From contig OZ246962.1 of NCBI GenBank assembly GCA_965232255.1, forward strand, positions 868,001 to 932,000: DNA of 64,000 nt, read 5' to 3'. Below the pieces are notes generated by a model. That model made no database searches. It saw only the letters and a list, made by a program, of their open reading frames with translations, and was not told the origin of the DNA. The number at the start of each line of letters is the position of its first letter. The first letter of the stretch is position 1. Shown piece by piece: positions 8,905 to 20,327 of this stretch. The stretch comes from Endozoicomonas sp965232255 (GTDB taxonomy: Bacteria > Pseudomonadota > Gammaproteobacteria > Pseudomonadales > Endozoicomonadaceae). A program made the position numbers and the translations under genes.

Positions 8905-9443
8905 CTGGTAACAACTGACGCTGAGTACATAGAGGTAGTCTCGGTTTTTTGGTATGGTTATTCTCACTGTTACGCGCTGGAATCTGCCATTAACTCATGG
9001 CAAAAATCGTTGCCGGATGACGTTCAGTTCACCAGAATGCCCGGCTTTTTTCGTTCCAACCTTTGGCAGACACGCACGCAGCTTTACTATACTGTGCGCG
9101 ACCTTGAGCTGCCCGAAAGGATTCATGCACAAATCTTCAGTGAGATTCACCACCGCCGAAACCCACTGGAAGATAGCGAACAGATGGCAGCGTTTTTGCA
9201 TCGGGAGTTTATTATTGAACCAGTGCAGTTTATGCAATCGTTCAACGCTTCTGAAGTACGCAACCTGATCCAATAAGCCCATACAATACTGAAGGGCTAT
9301 CGGCTGATCGGAGTCCTTGTCGTTGTATTAATGGAAGTTATATTGTTGAGCCAGTGTTGGCCAGTTCGCTGGATAATATACTCGTGATCGTTGGCTACCA
9401 GGTTCGCAAAGCCAAGCAGAATTGCCAACCGCCGTCGTTGTAG
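8905..9443 (+). pseudogene. dsbA: Decayed dsbA (thiol:disulfide interchange protein)
   Basis: DsbA homology starts just after the kinase stop codon (VTTDAEYIEVVSVFWYG) and runs in one frame to a TAA at 9274-9276, continues in the same frame as AHTILKGYRLIGV, then shifts frame and resumes as NGSYIVEPVLASSLDNILV and VRKAKQ to a TAG at 9441. So there is at least one in-frame stop and one frameshift. The signal peptide and the first part of the mature protein are missing, and the active-site CPHC has become YSHC (FWYGYSHCYALE), losing the nucleophilic cysteine. This is therefore a pseudogene, not a short functional gene, although a 137-codon frame is open across most of it. A functional dsbA must lie elsewhere if the organism has one. 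Its usual neighbour, an EEP-family gene, still follows. Confidence 0.85.
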
Positions 9444-9481
9444 CGGTCACCTATGTTCTCGTTACCAATAGCGAAGTTATT

Positions 9482-10360
9482 ATGCCCATCAGAACGCTTA
9501 CCGGAGCCATTCGCCGACGCCTCCACCGACAGCGTTGTCATTTCCACCCCGGGCATGTGCAACGAGCCAATCCTGGGCAAAAGTCCGACTGTCGACTAAG
9601 TAAAAACACACTCAACCTGCTCAGTTTCAATATTCAGGTGGGCATCAACACCCAGCACTACCGACACTATCTAACCCGCAGTTGGCAGCACATTCTTCCC
9701 CATGCCGAGCGAGTAAATACGCTGGATAAAATTGCCAGCGTCCTGCCAGACTACGACTTGGTAGCATTACAGGAGGCTGATGCCGGCAGTATTCGCAGCG
9801 GCTTTATCAACCAGACTGAGTACCTTGCCCTGAAAGGCCACTTTCCCTACTGGTATCACCAAATTAACCGCAACCTGGGCAAGCTGGCCCAGCATAGCAA
9901 CGGACTGCTCAGCCGGATTGAACCGGTGTCTTTAGAGGATCACAAGTTACCTGGCTTGATTCCCGGTCGCGGTGCCATTGTTGCGCGCTTTGGTTCTGAC
10001 TCCGAAATCCTGACCGTGGTGATGATGCATTTGGCACTGAGCAAAAGAACCCGTGACATTCAGCTTTCTTATATTCGTGATCTGGTTCAGCACTGTCAGC
10101 ATGTGGTACTGATGGGCGATATGAATACTCATGCCGACCAACTGCTTAACGACTCACCGCTCAAGGATACTGACTTACACGCCGCCCACTGGGGACAGAA
10201 TACCTTTCCGAGCTGGCAACCCAAACGATCCCTGGATCACATTCTGATCAGTCCCTCTTTGCGAGTTAATCGCTTTGGCGTGATCAACTTACCGATTACG
10301 GATCATTTACCAGTAGCGGTTGAAATTCAGGTGCCGGATTCCATCTTGATCAAAGGTTAA
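9482..10360 (+). CDS. Endonuclease/exonuclease/phosphatase family protein
   Basis: A member of the EEP (DNase I-like) superfamily, of the kind that follows dsbA in Pseudomonas and relatives. Visible motifs are LLSFNIQVGI (metal-site Asn), VALQEAD (catalytic Glu), QHSNGLLSR, LPGLIPGRGAI, VMMHLALS (His), VVLMGDMNTHA (Asp/Asn) and the terminal SLDHILIS and PITDHLPVAVEI (Asp-His). All core residues of the fold are present. The substrate of this subgroup is not established. The frame is open from 9422, inside the dsbA remnant; the ATG at 9482 was chosen because the shorter protein (292 residues) matches the family better, but there is no strong ribosome-binding site and the true start is uncertain. 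Confidence 0.8.
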   Translation: MPIRTLTGAIRRRLHRQRCHFHPGHVQRANPGQKSDCRLSKNTLNLLSFNIQVGINTQHYRHYLTRSWQHILPHAERVNTLDKIASVLPDYDLVALQEADAGSIRSGFINQTEYLALKGHFPYWYHQINRNLGKLAQHSNGLLSRIEPVSLEDHKLPGLIPGRGAIVARFGSDSEILTVVMMHLALSKRTRDIQLSYIRDLVQHCQHVVLMGDMNTHADQLLNDSPLKDTDLHAAHWGQNTFPSWQPKRSLDHILISPSLRVNRFGVINLPITDHLPVAVEIQVPDSILIKG

Positions 10361-10439
10361 TTGGCAAAAGACAGCATCGAGAAGTGCTTTAGTACAGGCT
10401 ATACCTGGGTTTGGAGTTAGATGATTTTTCCCACATAGC

Positions 10440-10472
10440 AAAAACCCCCGACCGAATAAACGATCAGGGGTT
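10440..10472 (-). terminator. Rho-independent terminator of the rRNA operon
   Basis: Read on the minus strand, a GC-rich stem (CCCCTGATCG pairing with CGGTCGGGGG, including G-U pairs, around a TTTATT loop) is followed directly by TTTTT. It sits about 30 bases beyond the 3' end of 5S. Confidence 0.75.
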
Positions 10473-10504
10473 CTGCCGCCTTGAGCGAGTCAAGGTAAAA
10501 AATG

Positions 10505-10622
10505 TGCCTGGCGATGTCCTACTCTCACATGGGGAGACCCCACACTACCATCGGCGATAAGTCATTTCACTACTGAGTTCGGGATGGGATCAGGTGGTTC
10601 TAACTTTCTATGGTCGCCAGGC
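10505..10622 (-). rRNA. rrf: 5S ribosomal RNA
   Basis: The minus strand reads as a standard 5S: the terminal stem GCCTGGCGACC pairs with the 3' end, and the conserved CCATCCCGAACTCAG and GATGGTAGTGTGGGG blocks are present. About 118 bases. It is the last gene of the rRNA operon. Ends are set from the terminal helix and may be off by one or two bases. Confidence 0.95.
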
Positions 10623-10719
10623 TTAACTGTTACAAGAGAATTTCTTCTTCTCTTGCCTGGAATCCGATAATAAGCTGTTTTCTATTCTTGCCTTACACTC
10701 TTCTGTGTATAGCTTTTTC

Positions 10720-10739
10720 TAAATCGCTTTGGCGTTATA

Positions 10740-10747
<8 letters not shown>
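10720..10747 (-). other. 23S processing stem, 3' arm
   Basis: On the transcript this segment pairs with 13661-13687 (GACCATATAAC against GTTATATGGTC, then CCAAAGC against GCTTTGG, then an A/T-rich end, with one bulge and one mismatch). Such stems enclosing 23S are the known RNase III processing substrate. Confidence 0.75.
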
Positions 10748-13660
<2,913 letters not shown>

Positions 13661-13667
<7 letters not shown>

Positions 13668-13687
13668 ATATAACCCAAAGCAATTTA
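13661..13687 (-). other. 23S processing stem, 5' arm
   Basis: Complement of 10720-10747 across the 23S gene; it also contains the mature 5' end of 23S. Confidence 0.75.
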
Positions 13688-13913
13688 CTTCGTAAATTTG
13701 CTAAAGGGTCAGTCAATATAACTACCTTTAACGATCTTCAGTCATCAACTGGCCACTGTTAACTGACCACTGACAACTGAACGCCATACACATTAGCTAT
13801 GATTGTTGCCAATCAAAGCTTGAGAGTGTCTCAGCAAGAATTTTCATTACAAGATCACTGTCGTAAAAACCACTGTCTTGTAAATCAATTCAGCTTAAAT
13901 TTGGATTCCACAT

Positions 13914-13924
13914 TGTTAAAGAAC
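13914..13924 (-). promoter_or_regulatory. boxA antitermination element in the spacer
   Basis: The minus strand reads GTTCTTTAACA, the canonical rRNA boxA core bound by NusB-S10. The same 11 bases occur in the leader upstream of 16S. Confidence 0.75.
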
Positions 13925-13962
13925 AAGAAAATCACGATGAACAGGTCATCGTGATCATCAAA

Positions 13963-13980
13963 CAATTCGTGTGAGCGCTT
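13963..13980 (-). other. 16S processing stem, 3' arm
   Basis: Complementary over 18 bases to 15755-15772 upstream of 16S, with a single G-U pair. The two arms enclose the 16S gene, as expected for an RNase III stalk. Confidence 0.8.
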
Positions 13981-13999
13981 ATGGACGTCGGTTTTCGTT

Positions 14000-15578
<1,579 letters not shown>

Positions 15579-15754
15579 AAATCAGTTTGTTAACCCGAAG
15601 GCTAACTGCTCAATGTCACAATTAAACGTACATGAAACTCTATTTCGAAACTCTCTATAAAGAGAACGCCGAATGAATTTTTGGGTATGTTCGCTTGCTC
15701 AATCAAGCATCTTAAAGTTTTCTGGCCAAGGCCAGTTAACCGATGCAATCGCAC

Positions 15755-15772
15755 AAGCGCCCACACGAATTG
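15755..15772 (-). other. 16S processing stem, 5' arm
   Basis: Leader-side partner of 13963-13980: the minus strand reads CAATTCGTGTGGGCGCTT, and the downstream arm reads AAGCGCTCACACGAATTG. Confidence 0.8.
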
Positions 15773-15782
15773 TCTGATATTT

Positions 15783-15793
15783 TGTTAAAGAAC
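15783..15793 (-). promoter_or_regulatory. boxA antitermination element in the rRNA leader
   Basis: The minus strand reads GTTCTTTAACA between the promoters and 16S, identical to the spacer copy. Confidence 0.75.
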
Positions 15794-15858
15794 TTATTGA
15801 GTAGCTGGACTCAATATTGATCCGGATCATTGTCCACTCCAGATCGGAAAGGTCGCTC

Positions 15859-15886
15859 ATAATACCGCAGCGATCTTCGTTGTCAA
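15859..15886 (-). promoter_or_regulatory. rRNA promoter P2
   Basis: On the minus strand TTGACA (15881-15886), 16 bases, TATTAT (15859-15864), then a GC-rich discriminator GAGCGACC. A near-consensus sigma-70 promoter reading towards 16S. Confidence 0.85.
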
Positions 15887-15981
15887 GCATTTATTTTTCG
15901 TTAGTAGAAAAAAGCTTATCCAACCCCTGACTCTTTGTCCTTTGCCCTTCGGTAAGAGCTGTTCCGTGTCAGTGGAGGCGC

Positions 15982-16009
15982 ATATTACCGTCAGAATTTT
16001 TTTTGTCAA
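15982..16009 (-). promoter_or_regulatory. rRNA promoter P1
   Basis: On the minus strand TTGACA (16004-16009), 16 bases, TAATAT (15982-15987), followed by GCGCC. It lies about 120 bases upstream of P2; tandem promoters with GC-rich discriminators are the normal rRNA arrangement. A/T-rich DNA upstream (16010-16040) could act as an UP element. Confidence 0.85.
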
Positions 16010-16120
16010 CCGATTATTTTCTATTTTTTTCCATTTATTATTTCACTGACCAGCTTCTCACACGGAAAGTCAGCTCTTCATCAAGCGGATGAGCTGCTCT
16101 GTATTAGCCGTATGTAGTCG

Positions 16121-16169
16121 TATGTCTTATGTCTTATGTCTTATGTCTTATGTCTTATGTCTTATGTCG
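16121..16169. repeat. Heptanucleotide tandem repeat, seven units
   Basis: Seven head-to-tail copies of TATGTCT, the last ending in G. The six inner copies are perfect. It lies between the rRNA promoters and the 3' end of parB, outside any gene. A related TATGTAG precedes it at 16111. A perfect short array of this kind is prone to slippage. Confidence 0.95.
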
Positions 16170-16232
16170 TAGAGGAGGTAACGCTCGACCTATGGATTCA
16201 GAGAGAGCACATCAAAAACCAACAGAAGCAAT

Positions 16233-17126
16233 TCAGTTGATATGTTCAAGCACGCCATCAAGCTCGTCCAGGGTGTTATAGGAGATCACCAGTTTCCCCT
16301 TCCCTTTTGCGTTGCACTGAATAACCACTCGCGCACCAACCCTTTCCGACAGTTCGTCTTCCAGTTGCTTGATATTGGGATCCAGGCGTTTCGTCGTTTT
16401 GCCGCCGTCTTTTTTCTGCTGCTGAATGCGCCGCACTAATGCTTCTGTCTGGCGCACAGATAATCCTTTTGCTGTTACCATGCGAGCCACGTCCAGCTGG
16501 TCGGTTTCGCCCAATGACAGCAGCGCGCGGGCATGCCCCATTTCCAAATCGCCATACTCCAACATTTTCTTAACTTCGGAGTTCAACGACATTAGTCGTA
16601 ATATATTGGCAACCGCAGCTCTTGACTTGCCAACGGCCTGGGCCACTTCTTGCTGAGTCAGTTCAAACTCTTTTTGCAACCTGGCCAGAGCGATAGCCTC
16701 TTCGATAGGATTTAGATCTTCCCGCTGAATGTTCTCAATCAACGACATGGCAATCGCCGCTTCATCGGGAACATCACGGATCACCACCGGTACTTCGGCC
16801 AGACCTGCTATCTGGGCGGCACGCCAGCGCCGCTCACCAGCAATGATTTCATAGCGGTTCTGCCCGGCCGGGCGCACCACGATGGGCTGCATAATGCCCT
16901 GCTCTTTGATGCTCAGGGCCAGCTCTTCCAATGCCTCAGTGTGCATATCCCGACGCGGCTGATACTTGCCACGCGCCAGAAATTCCACTGGTAGAGCTTT
17001 CATTGTGCCATCGACCTTCTCGCCAGGCGCTGCTGATGGTCCGGACAAATCGTTGGACAGGGACGCTGGTAACCTGGCGCTACCGAGCAGAGCATTTAAA
17101 TTGGTACCGAGCCGTTGTTTCACCAT
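16233..17126 (-). CDS. parB: Chromosome-partitioning protein ParB
   Basis: A 297-residue CTP-dependent DNA clamp that loads at parS sites and works with ParA in origin segregation. The N-terminal arm is followed by the ParB/Srx domain with IIAGERRWRAAQIAG, the SLIENIQREDLNPIEEA motif, the helix-turn-helix LTQQEVAQAVGKSRAAVANILRL, and the C-terminal dimerisation domain (LEDELSERVGARVVIQ). It starts two bases after parA ends, so they are one operon. The next signal downstream is the heptamer array, followed by the rRNA operon reading the same way. I did not find a clear parS inside the window. Confidence 0.96.
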   Translation of the reverse strand: MVKQRLGTNLNALLGSARLPASLSNDLSGPSAAPGEKVDGTMKALPVEFLARGKYQPRRDMHTEALEELALSIKEQGIMQPIVVRPAGQNRYEIIAGERRWRAAQIAGLAEVPVVIRDVPDEAAIAMSLIENIQREDLNPIEEAIALARLQKEFELTQQEVAQAVGKSRAAVANILRLMSLNSEVKKMLEYGDLEMGHARALLSLGETDQLDVARMVTAKGLSVRQTEALVRRIQQQKKDGGKTTKRLDPNIKQLEDELSERVGARVVIQCNAKGKGKLVISYNTLDELDGVLEHIN

Positions 17127-17128
17127 GG

Positions 17129-17938
17129 TTATACCGTTCCTGTTTTTCTTGCTACCTTGTGCTGGATGCTTCTGTTATCGTGCCTGCGGATCAGCTCTCC
17201 CGCCAACGCCAGATAGGCGACAGCACCACGGGAGTTACGATCGTAGGCCAGCACCGGCTTGCCATGACTAGGTGCTTCTGCCAGTCGAACGTTACGAGGA
17301 ATAACGGTTCTATAGACTTGGTCACCAAAATGATTGATGAGCTGTCTTGATACTTCAGTGGTCAGCGTCATTCTTGGGTCGTACATGGTACGTAGCAGAC
17401 CTTCGATATGCAGGTCCGGATTGATGGTCTCTCGCAGGCCGATGATGGTTTCCATTAATGCGGTCAACCCTTCCAGCGCATAGTATTCACACTGCATGGG
17501 GATGATCACGCCACGGGCCGCCACCATGGCATTAATGGTGAGCATATTCAGCGACGGCGGGCAATCAATCATGACGAAGTCGTACTCCTCAGCCACGGTC
17601 GCCAGAGCGTCCTTGAGTCTGAACTCCTTACGCTCCATGGTCATCAATTCGACTTCTGCTGCCGTCAGATCGGCATTTGCCCCAAGGACGTCGTAACCGC
17701 CGTCAAGAGAAGGCAACACGGCCTGTTGGATAGCGCATCGTCCGGTCAATACGTGGTACGCAGTCCACTGTTGGGCGTGCTTGTCAATACCGCTGCCCAT
17801 CGTGGCGTTGCCCTGAGGATCAACATCAATAAGCAACACCCGTTGTTTACTTGCTGCCAGAGAAGCCGCCAGGTTAACGCAGGAAGTGGTTTTACCAACT
17901 CCGCCCTTCTGATTGGTTACTGCAAGAATATTAGCCAC
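17129..17938 (-). CDS. parA: Chromosome-partitioning ATPase ParA
   Basis: A 269-residue deviant-Walker ATPase of the Soj/ParA type. The N terminus is ANILAVTNQKGGVGKTTSCV with the deviant Walker A, then LLIDVDPQGNATMGSG, MIDCPPSLNMLTINAM (Walker B) and LRTMYDPRMTLT. The start codon is GTG. It lies 15 bases after rsmG and 2 bases before parB, the usual rsmG-parA-parB order; the usual upstream partner mnmG is instead at 51352, far away on the other strand. Confidence 0.96.
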   Translation of the reverse strand: MANILAVTNQKGGVGKTTSCVNLAASLAASKQRVLLIDVDPQGNATMGSGIDKHAQQWTAYHVLTGRCAIQQAVLPSLDGGYDVLGANADLTAAEVELMTMERKEFRLKDALATVAEEYDFVMIDCPPSLNMLTINAMVAARGVIIPMQCEYYALEGLTALMETIIGLRETINPDLHIEGLLRTMYDPRMTLTTEVSRQLINHFGDQVYRTVIPRNVRLAEAPSHGKPVLAYDRNSRGAVAYLALAGELIRRHDNRSIQHKVARKTGTV

Positions 17939-17953
17939 AACTGTTCAATACCA

Positions 17954-18625
17954 TTAATGCCTGTTACGCAAAATAACCAGATGACGATCGCCGTCCGTTC
18001 CCGGCACATGCAAAGGTTCGCAGCCGACTAGCTCTATCTCCTGACGATCCATCAGCTCTTTTAATTCCTCATCAGGATATAGCCCTTTCATGGCCAGATA
18101 AACACCTGAGGATGATAATAAATGTTTCGTACCTTCAACCATATTGACCAGGGATGTAAATGCCCGTGACGTAATGGCATCAAACGGCTGTGGTGTTGTA
18201 AATGCCTCCACGCGGGCATTAATCACGTCCAGGTTGTTCAGTTGCAGGTCGCACTTGGCCTGGAGCATAAAACGGGTTTTTTTGCCATTGCTGTCCAGTG
18301 TCGTAAATTTTCCAGCTGGATTCATAATGGCCAGGACAATGCCCGGCAGTCCGGGACCTGAACCAACATCCAGCACGTTGTCACCAACAACGTGCGGCAC
18401 AATGCTCAAACTATCAACAATGTGCCTGAACACCATCTCCCGCGGGTCGCGGATTGCAGTAAGATTGTAGGCTTTGTTCCATTTATCCAGCAGTAGGACA
18501 TAGCGGGTCAGCAAATCAGCCTGCCCCGGTGACAGATCAAGGCCAAGGGATTTAGCCCCAAAGGTTATATCATCGCGCAGGATCGGTGCCAGGGAGGAAG
18601 CGGTAAGGGATGGCTCAGCATTCAT
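17954..18625 (-). CDS. rsmG: 16S rRNA (guanine-N7)-methyltransferase RsmG
   Basis: A 223-residue SAM-dependent enzyme that methylates G527 of 16S rRNA; its loss gives low-level streptomycin resistance. The Rossmann motif NVLDVGSGPGLPGIVLAI is intact, preceded by WNKAYNLTAIRDPREMVFRH and followed by TLDSNGKKTRFM and ITSRAFTSL. The ATG at 18625 gives the standard length. It heads the rsmG-parA-parB unit. The 160 bases upstream hold two inverted repeats that may end transcription from the YiiX-like gene. Confidence 0.96.
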   Translation of the reverse strand: MNAEPSLTASSLAPILRDDITFGAKSLGLDLSPGQADLLTRYVLLLDKWNKAYNLTAIRDPREMVFRHIVDSLSIVPHVVGDNVLDVGSGPGLPGIVLAIMNPAGKFTTLDSNGKKTRFMLQAKCDLQLNNLDVINARVEAFTTPQPFDAITSRAFTSLVNMVEGTKHLLSSSGVYLAMKGLYPDEELKELMDRQEIELVGCEPLHVPGTDGDRHLVILRNRH

Positions 18626-18671
18626 TAACAGGTTATCCGGAAGGTCAGCCAGAGTTGGCTGAAAAGAATGT

Positions 18672-18695
18672 CACTGACTGACTTGGTGAGTCAGT
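18672..18695. repeat. Inverted repeat upstream of rsmG
   Basis: CACTGACT and AGTCAGTG form a perfect 8-bp stem with an 8-base loop. It could be an operator or a weak attenuator; no T-run follows. Confidence 0.5.
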
Positions 18696-18727
18696 GTATT
18701 GCAAAAGTGCTGCCAATGCGATTTTTA

Positions 18728-18762
18728 AACAAAACGACGCGGTGCACTTTGAGTACACCGTC
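18728..18762 (-). terminator. Possible terminator after the YiiX-like gene
   Basis: On the minus strand GGTGTAC-TCAAA-GTGCACC forms a 7-bp stem with one G-U pair, and a T-rich run (CGTTTTGTTT) follows a few bases on. It lies 24 bases beyond the YiiX-like stop codon. Imperfect, so a moderate call. Confidence 0.45.
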
Positions 18763-18785
18763 CTTTTAGCGGCGGACTGTGGAGT

Positions 18786-19451
18786 CTAAACCACTGCCTC
18801 CAGACCATAAACCTGCTGGCCAATTCTGGCAGGCAGCGAGCCCATCACATTAACACAAAGCAGCCGTTCGGAACTGGATAACAAGGCTGGGTGGGATCCG
18901 GGCAGTCCTTGCGGCATGGCACCGTCGGACTCTCCATAGTAATTTATCCAAAACGGCAGCAGCTCTCCGGTGTCTGCGTCACGAAAGCTCATCGGTGTCT
19001 GCTCAAAGAAAAAGCACCCTTCATTGGCGTGACGAAATGCGTGCACGATCAGCTCGCTACAATACCAGCTTTTTAATGGCTCGCGCGATGGCATAAAGCG
19101 TGACTTGCAAGCAGTACGCAGTTGTTGCTCGACAAATTCCAGGGCAGCAGGAATCAGAGATGAGTAGCTGAACTTCAGACGGCAGACCAACACACAAGGT
19201 CGGCCATAATTATCGAGAACCGAGCTATGAATGAACACTTCGATAGCGGTTTTCTTTACCTCGTGCATGACCGCCTCGATCACCATTCCGTCGCCGTCAT
19301 ATATTGCTACATGGTTAATTGCTACGCCGTCCCGACCAGGGAACAGGCGACCAATGGCCCACTCCTCCTCACCGCCGGCACGTAGCTGAAAGAGCAGGTC
19401 TCCTGGTAACAGGTCTTCTGCAATTACTGTGGTGGGTATTGTCTTATCCAT
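18786..19451 (-). CDS. YiiX-like permuted NlpC/P60 cysteine hydrolase
   Basis: A 221-residue protein of the YiiX/YebB group of circularly permuted papain-fold (NlpC/P60) enzymes. The N-terminal LLPGDLLFQ and H47 in NHVAIYDG, an acidic VIEA, and C131 in WYCSELIVHAF form the permuted His-then-Cys arrangement. Family members are thought to cleave amide or ester bonds of peptides or lipids, but the substrate here is unknown. No signal peptide is present. The start was set at the ATG with GGAAAAGG upstream; the frame is open further 5' but would overlap aroE. It lies 22 bases after aroE and is probably co-transcribed with hemF and aroE. Confidence 0.78.
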   Translation of the reverse strand: MDKTIPTTVIAEDLLPGDLLFQLRAGGEEEWAIGRLFPGRDGVAINHVAIYDGDGMVIEAVMHEVKKTAIEVFIHSSVLDNYGRPCVLVCRLKFSYSSLIPAALEFVEQQLRTACKSRFMPSREPLKSWYCSELIVHAFRHANEGCFFFEQTPMSFRDADTGELLPFWINYYGESDGAMPQGLPGSHPALLSSSERLLCVNVMGSLPARIGQQVYGLEAVV

Positions 19452-19473
19452 AACCTTTTCCGTTATTTCGCCG

Positions 19474-20301
19474 TCAGACCATTTCATTACGCAACAAATC
19501 GAGTGCTCTGGCACTATCAGGGCGTATTCCCCGCCAGAGGGTGAACTGTTCCGCTGCCTGTTCCACTAACATGCCTAGTCCATCTATGGTTTTTCCCGCG
19601 CCGTGCTCACGGCACCAGCGGTTAAACACGGTTTCACCCGGGCTATACATCATGTCGTAGCAGCAAGTCTTGTGATCAATAGTGTGTGCCGGCAGCGGCG
19701 GCATCTCGCCTTGCAAGCTCGCCGCAGTGCCATTGATCACCAGATCAAACCGTCCTACCAGATGCTCATAATCGCTGGCGGAGACAGGCTCTTCACTGAA
19801 CCGCGATACCAAAGCATTGGCCTTGGTCAGCGTCCGGTTAGCAATCACAACTTCAGCTGGTTGTTCGTTGAGTACCGGCCCAAGCACACCTCGCACCGCA
19901 CCACCAGCACCGAGTATCAGTATCCGCGCGCCTTTGATGTTAATGCCATGATTGGTTTTGAGATCGGTAATCAGGCCTGCACCATCGGTGTTATCACCGT
20001 GCAACAGCCCCTGTTCATCTTGCCACAACGTATTGACGGCCCCCGCTTTTTTCGCCCGGGGCGTGAGTCTTTGAGCCAACCACCACGCCTCTTCTTTAAA
20101 CGGAATGGTGATGCTTAAACCGAGGTCGCCATTGGCAAAGAACTCATTCACGGCTTCCTGAAATCCACCAACGTCTACCAGAATGGCCGTATAGCGCAGA
20201 TTCTGGTTGGTGCTATCGGCAAACAACGTATGGATAATCGGGGATTTGCTATGGGCAACCGGGTTGCCCATGACGGCATAGCTGTCAACGGGTCCAGCCA
20301 T
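19474..20301 (-). CDS. aroE: Shikimate dehydrogenase
   Basis: A 275-residue NADPH-dependent enzyme that reduces 3-dehydroshikimate in aromatic amino-acid synthesis. Visible: YAVMGNPVAHSKSP at the N terminus, the substrate loop LSITIPFKEEA with the catalytic lysine, GAVNTLW, GDNTDGAG, the nucleotide loop ILGAGGAVRGV, VIANRTLTKA (NADP-type) and the terminal LGMLVEQAAEQFTLW. The loop is slightly unusual, with SITIPFK where most have NVTVPFK. It follows hemF by 26 bases. Confidence 0.96.
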   Translation of the reverse strand: MAGPVDSYAVMGNPVAHSKSPIIHTLFADSTNQNLRYTAILVDVGGFQEAVNEFFANGDLGLSITIPFKEEAWWLAQRLTPRAKKAGAVNTLWQDEQGLLHGDNTDGAGLITDLKTNHGINIKGARILILGAGGAVRGVLGPVLNEQPAEVVIANRTLTKANALVSRFSEEPVSASDYEHLVGRFDLVINGTAASLQGEMPPLPAHTIDHKTCCYDMMYSPGETVFNRWCREHGAGKTIDGLGMLVEQAAEQFTLWRGIRPDSARALDLLRNEMV

Positions 20302-20327
20302 AACTCAACTCCTCCACGAATCCTCAA

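Larger units (their letters stand above)
13668..13999 (-). other. 16S-23S spacer without tRNA genes
   Basis: The 332-base internal spacer contains none of the conserved T-arm or anticodon-arm patterns of tRNA-Ile or tRNA-Ala that usually occupy this place in gammaproteobacteria. It does hold a boxA antitermination element (GTTCTTTAACA on the minus strand, 13914-13924), a perfect 10-bp hairpin ATCACGATGA/TCATCGTGAT at 13931-13955, and the 3' arm of the 16S processing stem at 13963-13980. Confidence 0.8.

Noticed and set aside
8863..9276. A 137-codon open frame that could pass as a small DsbA-like gene
   Set aside because: It starts inside the kinase gene, has no signal peptide, has lost the first active-site Cys, and its missing C-terminal third is found downstream in another frame, so it is part of a pseudogene.
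13668..13999. Possible spacer tRNA-Ile/tRNA-Ala
   Set aside because: No acceptor-arm or T-arm consensus on either strand; only boxA, a hairpin and processing arms were seen.
16121..16169. Possible CRISPR array
   Set aside because: Units are seven bases with no spacers and no cas genes; it is a simple tandem repeat.
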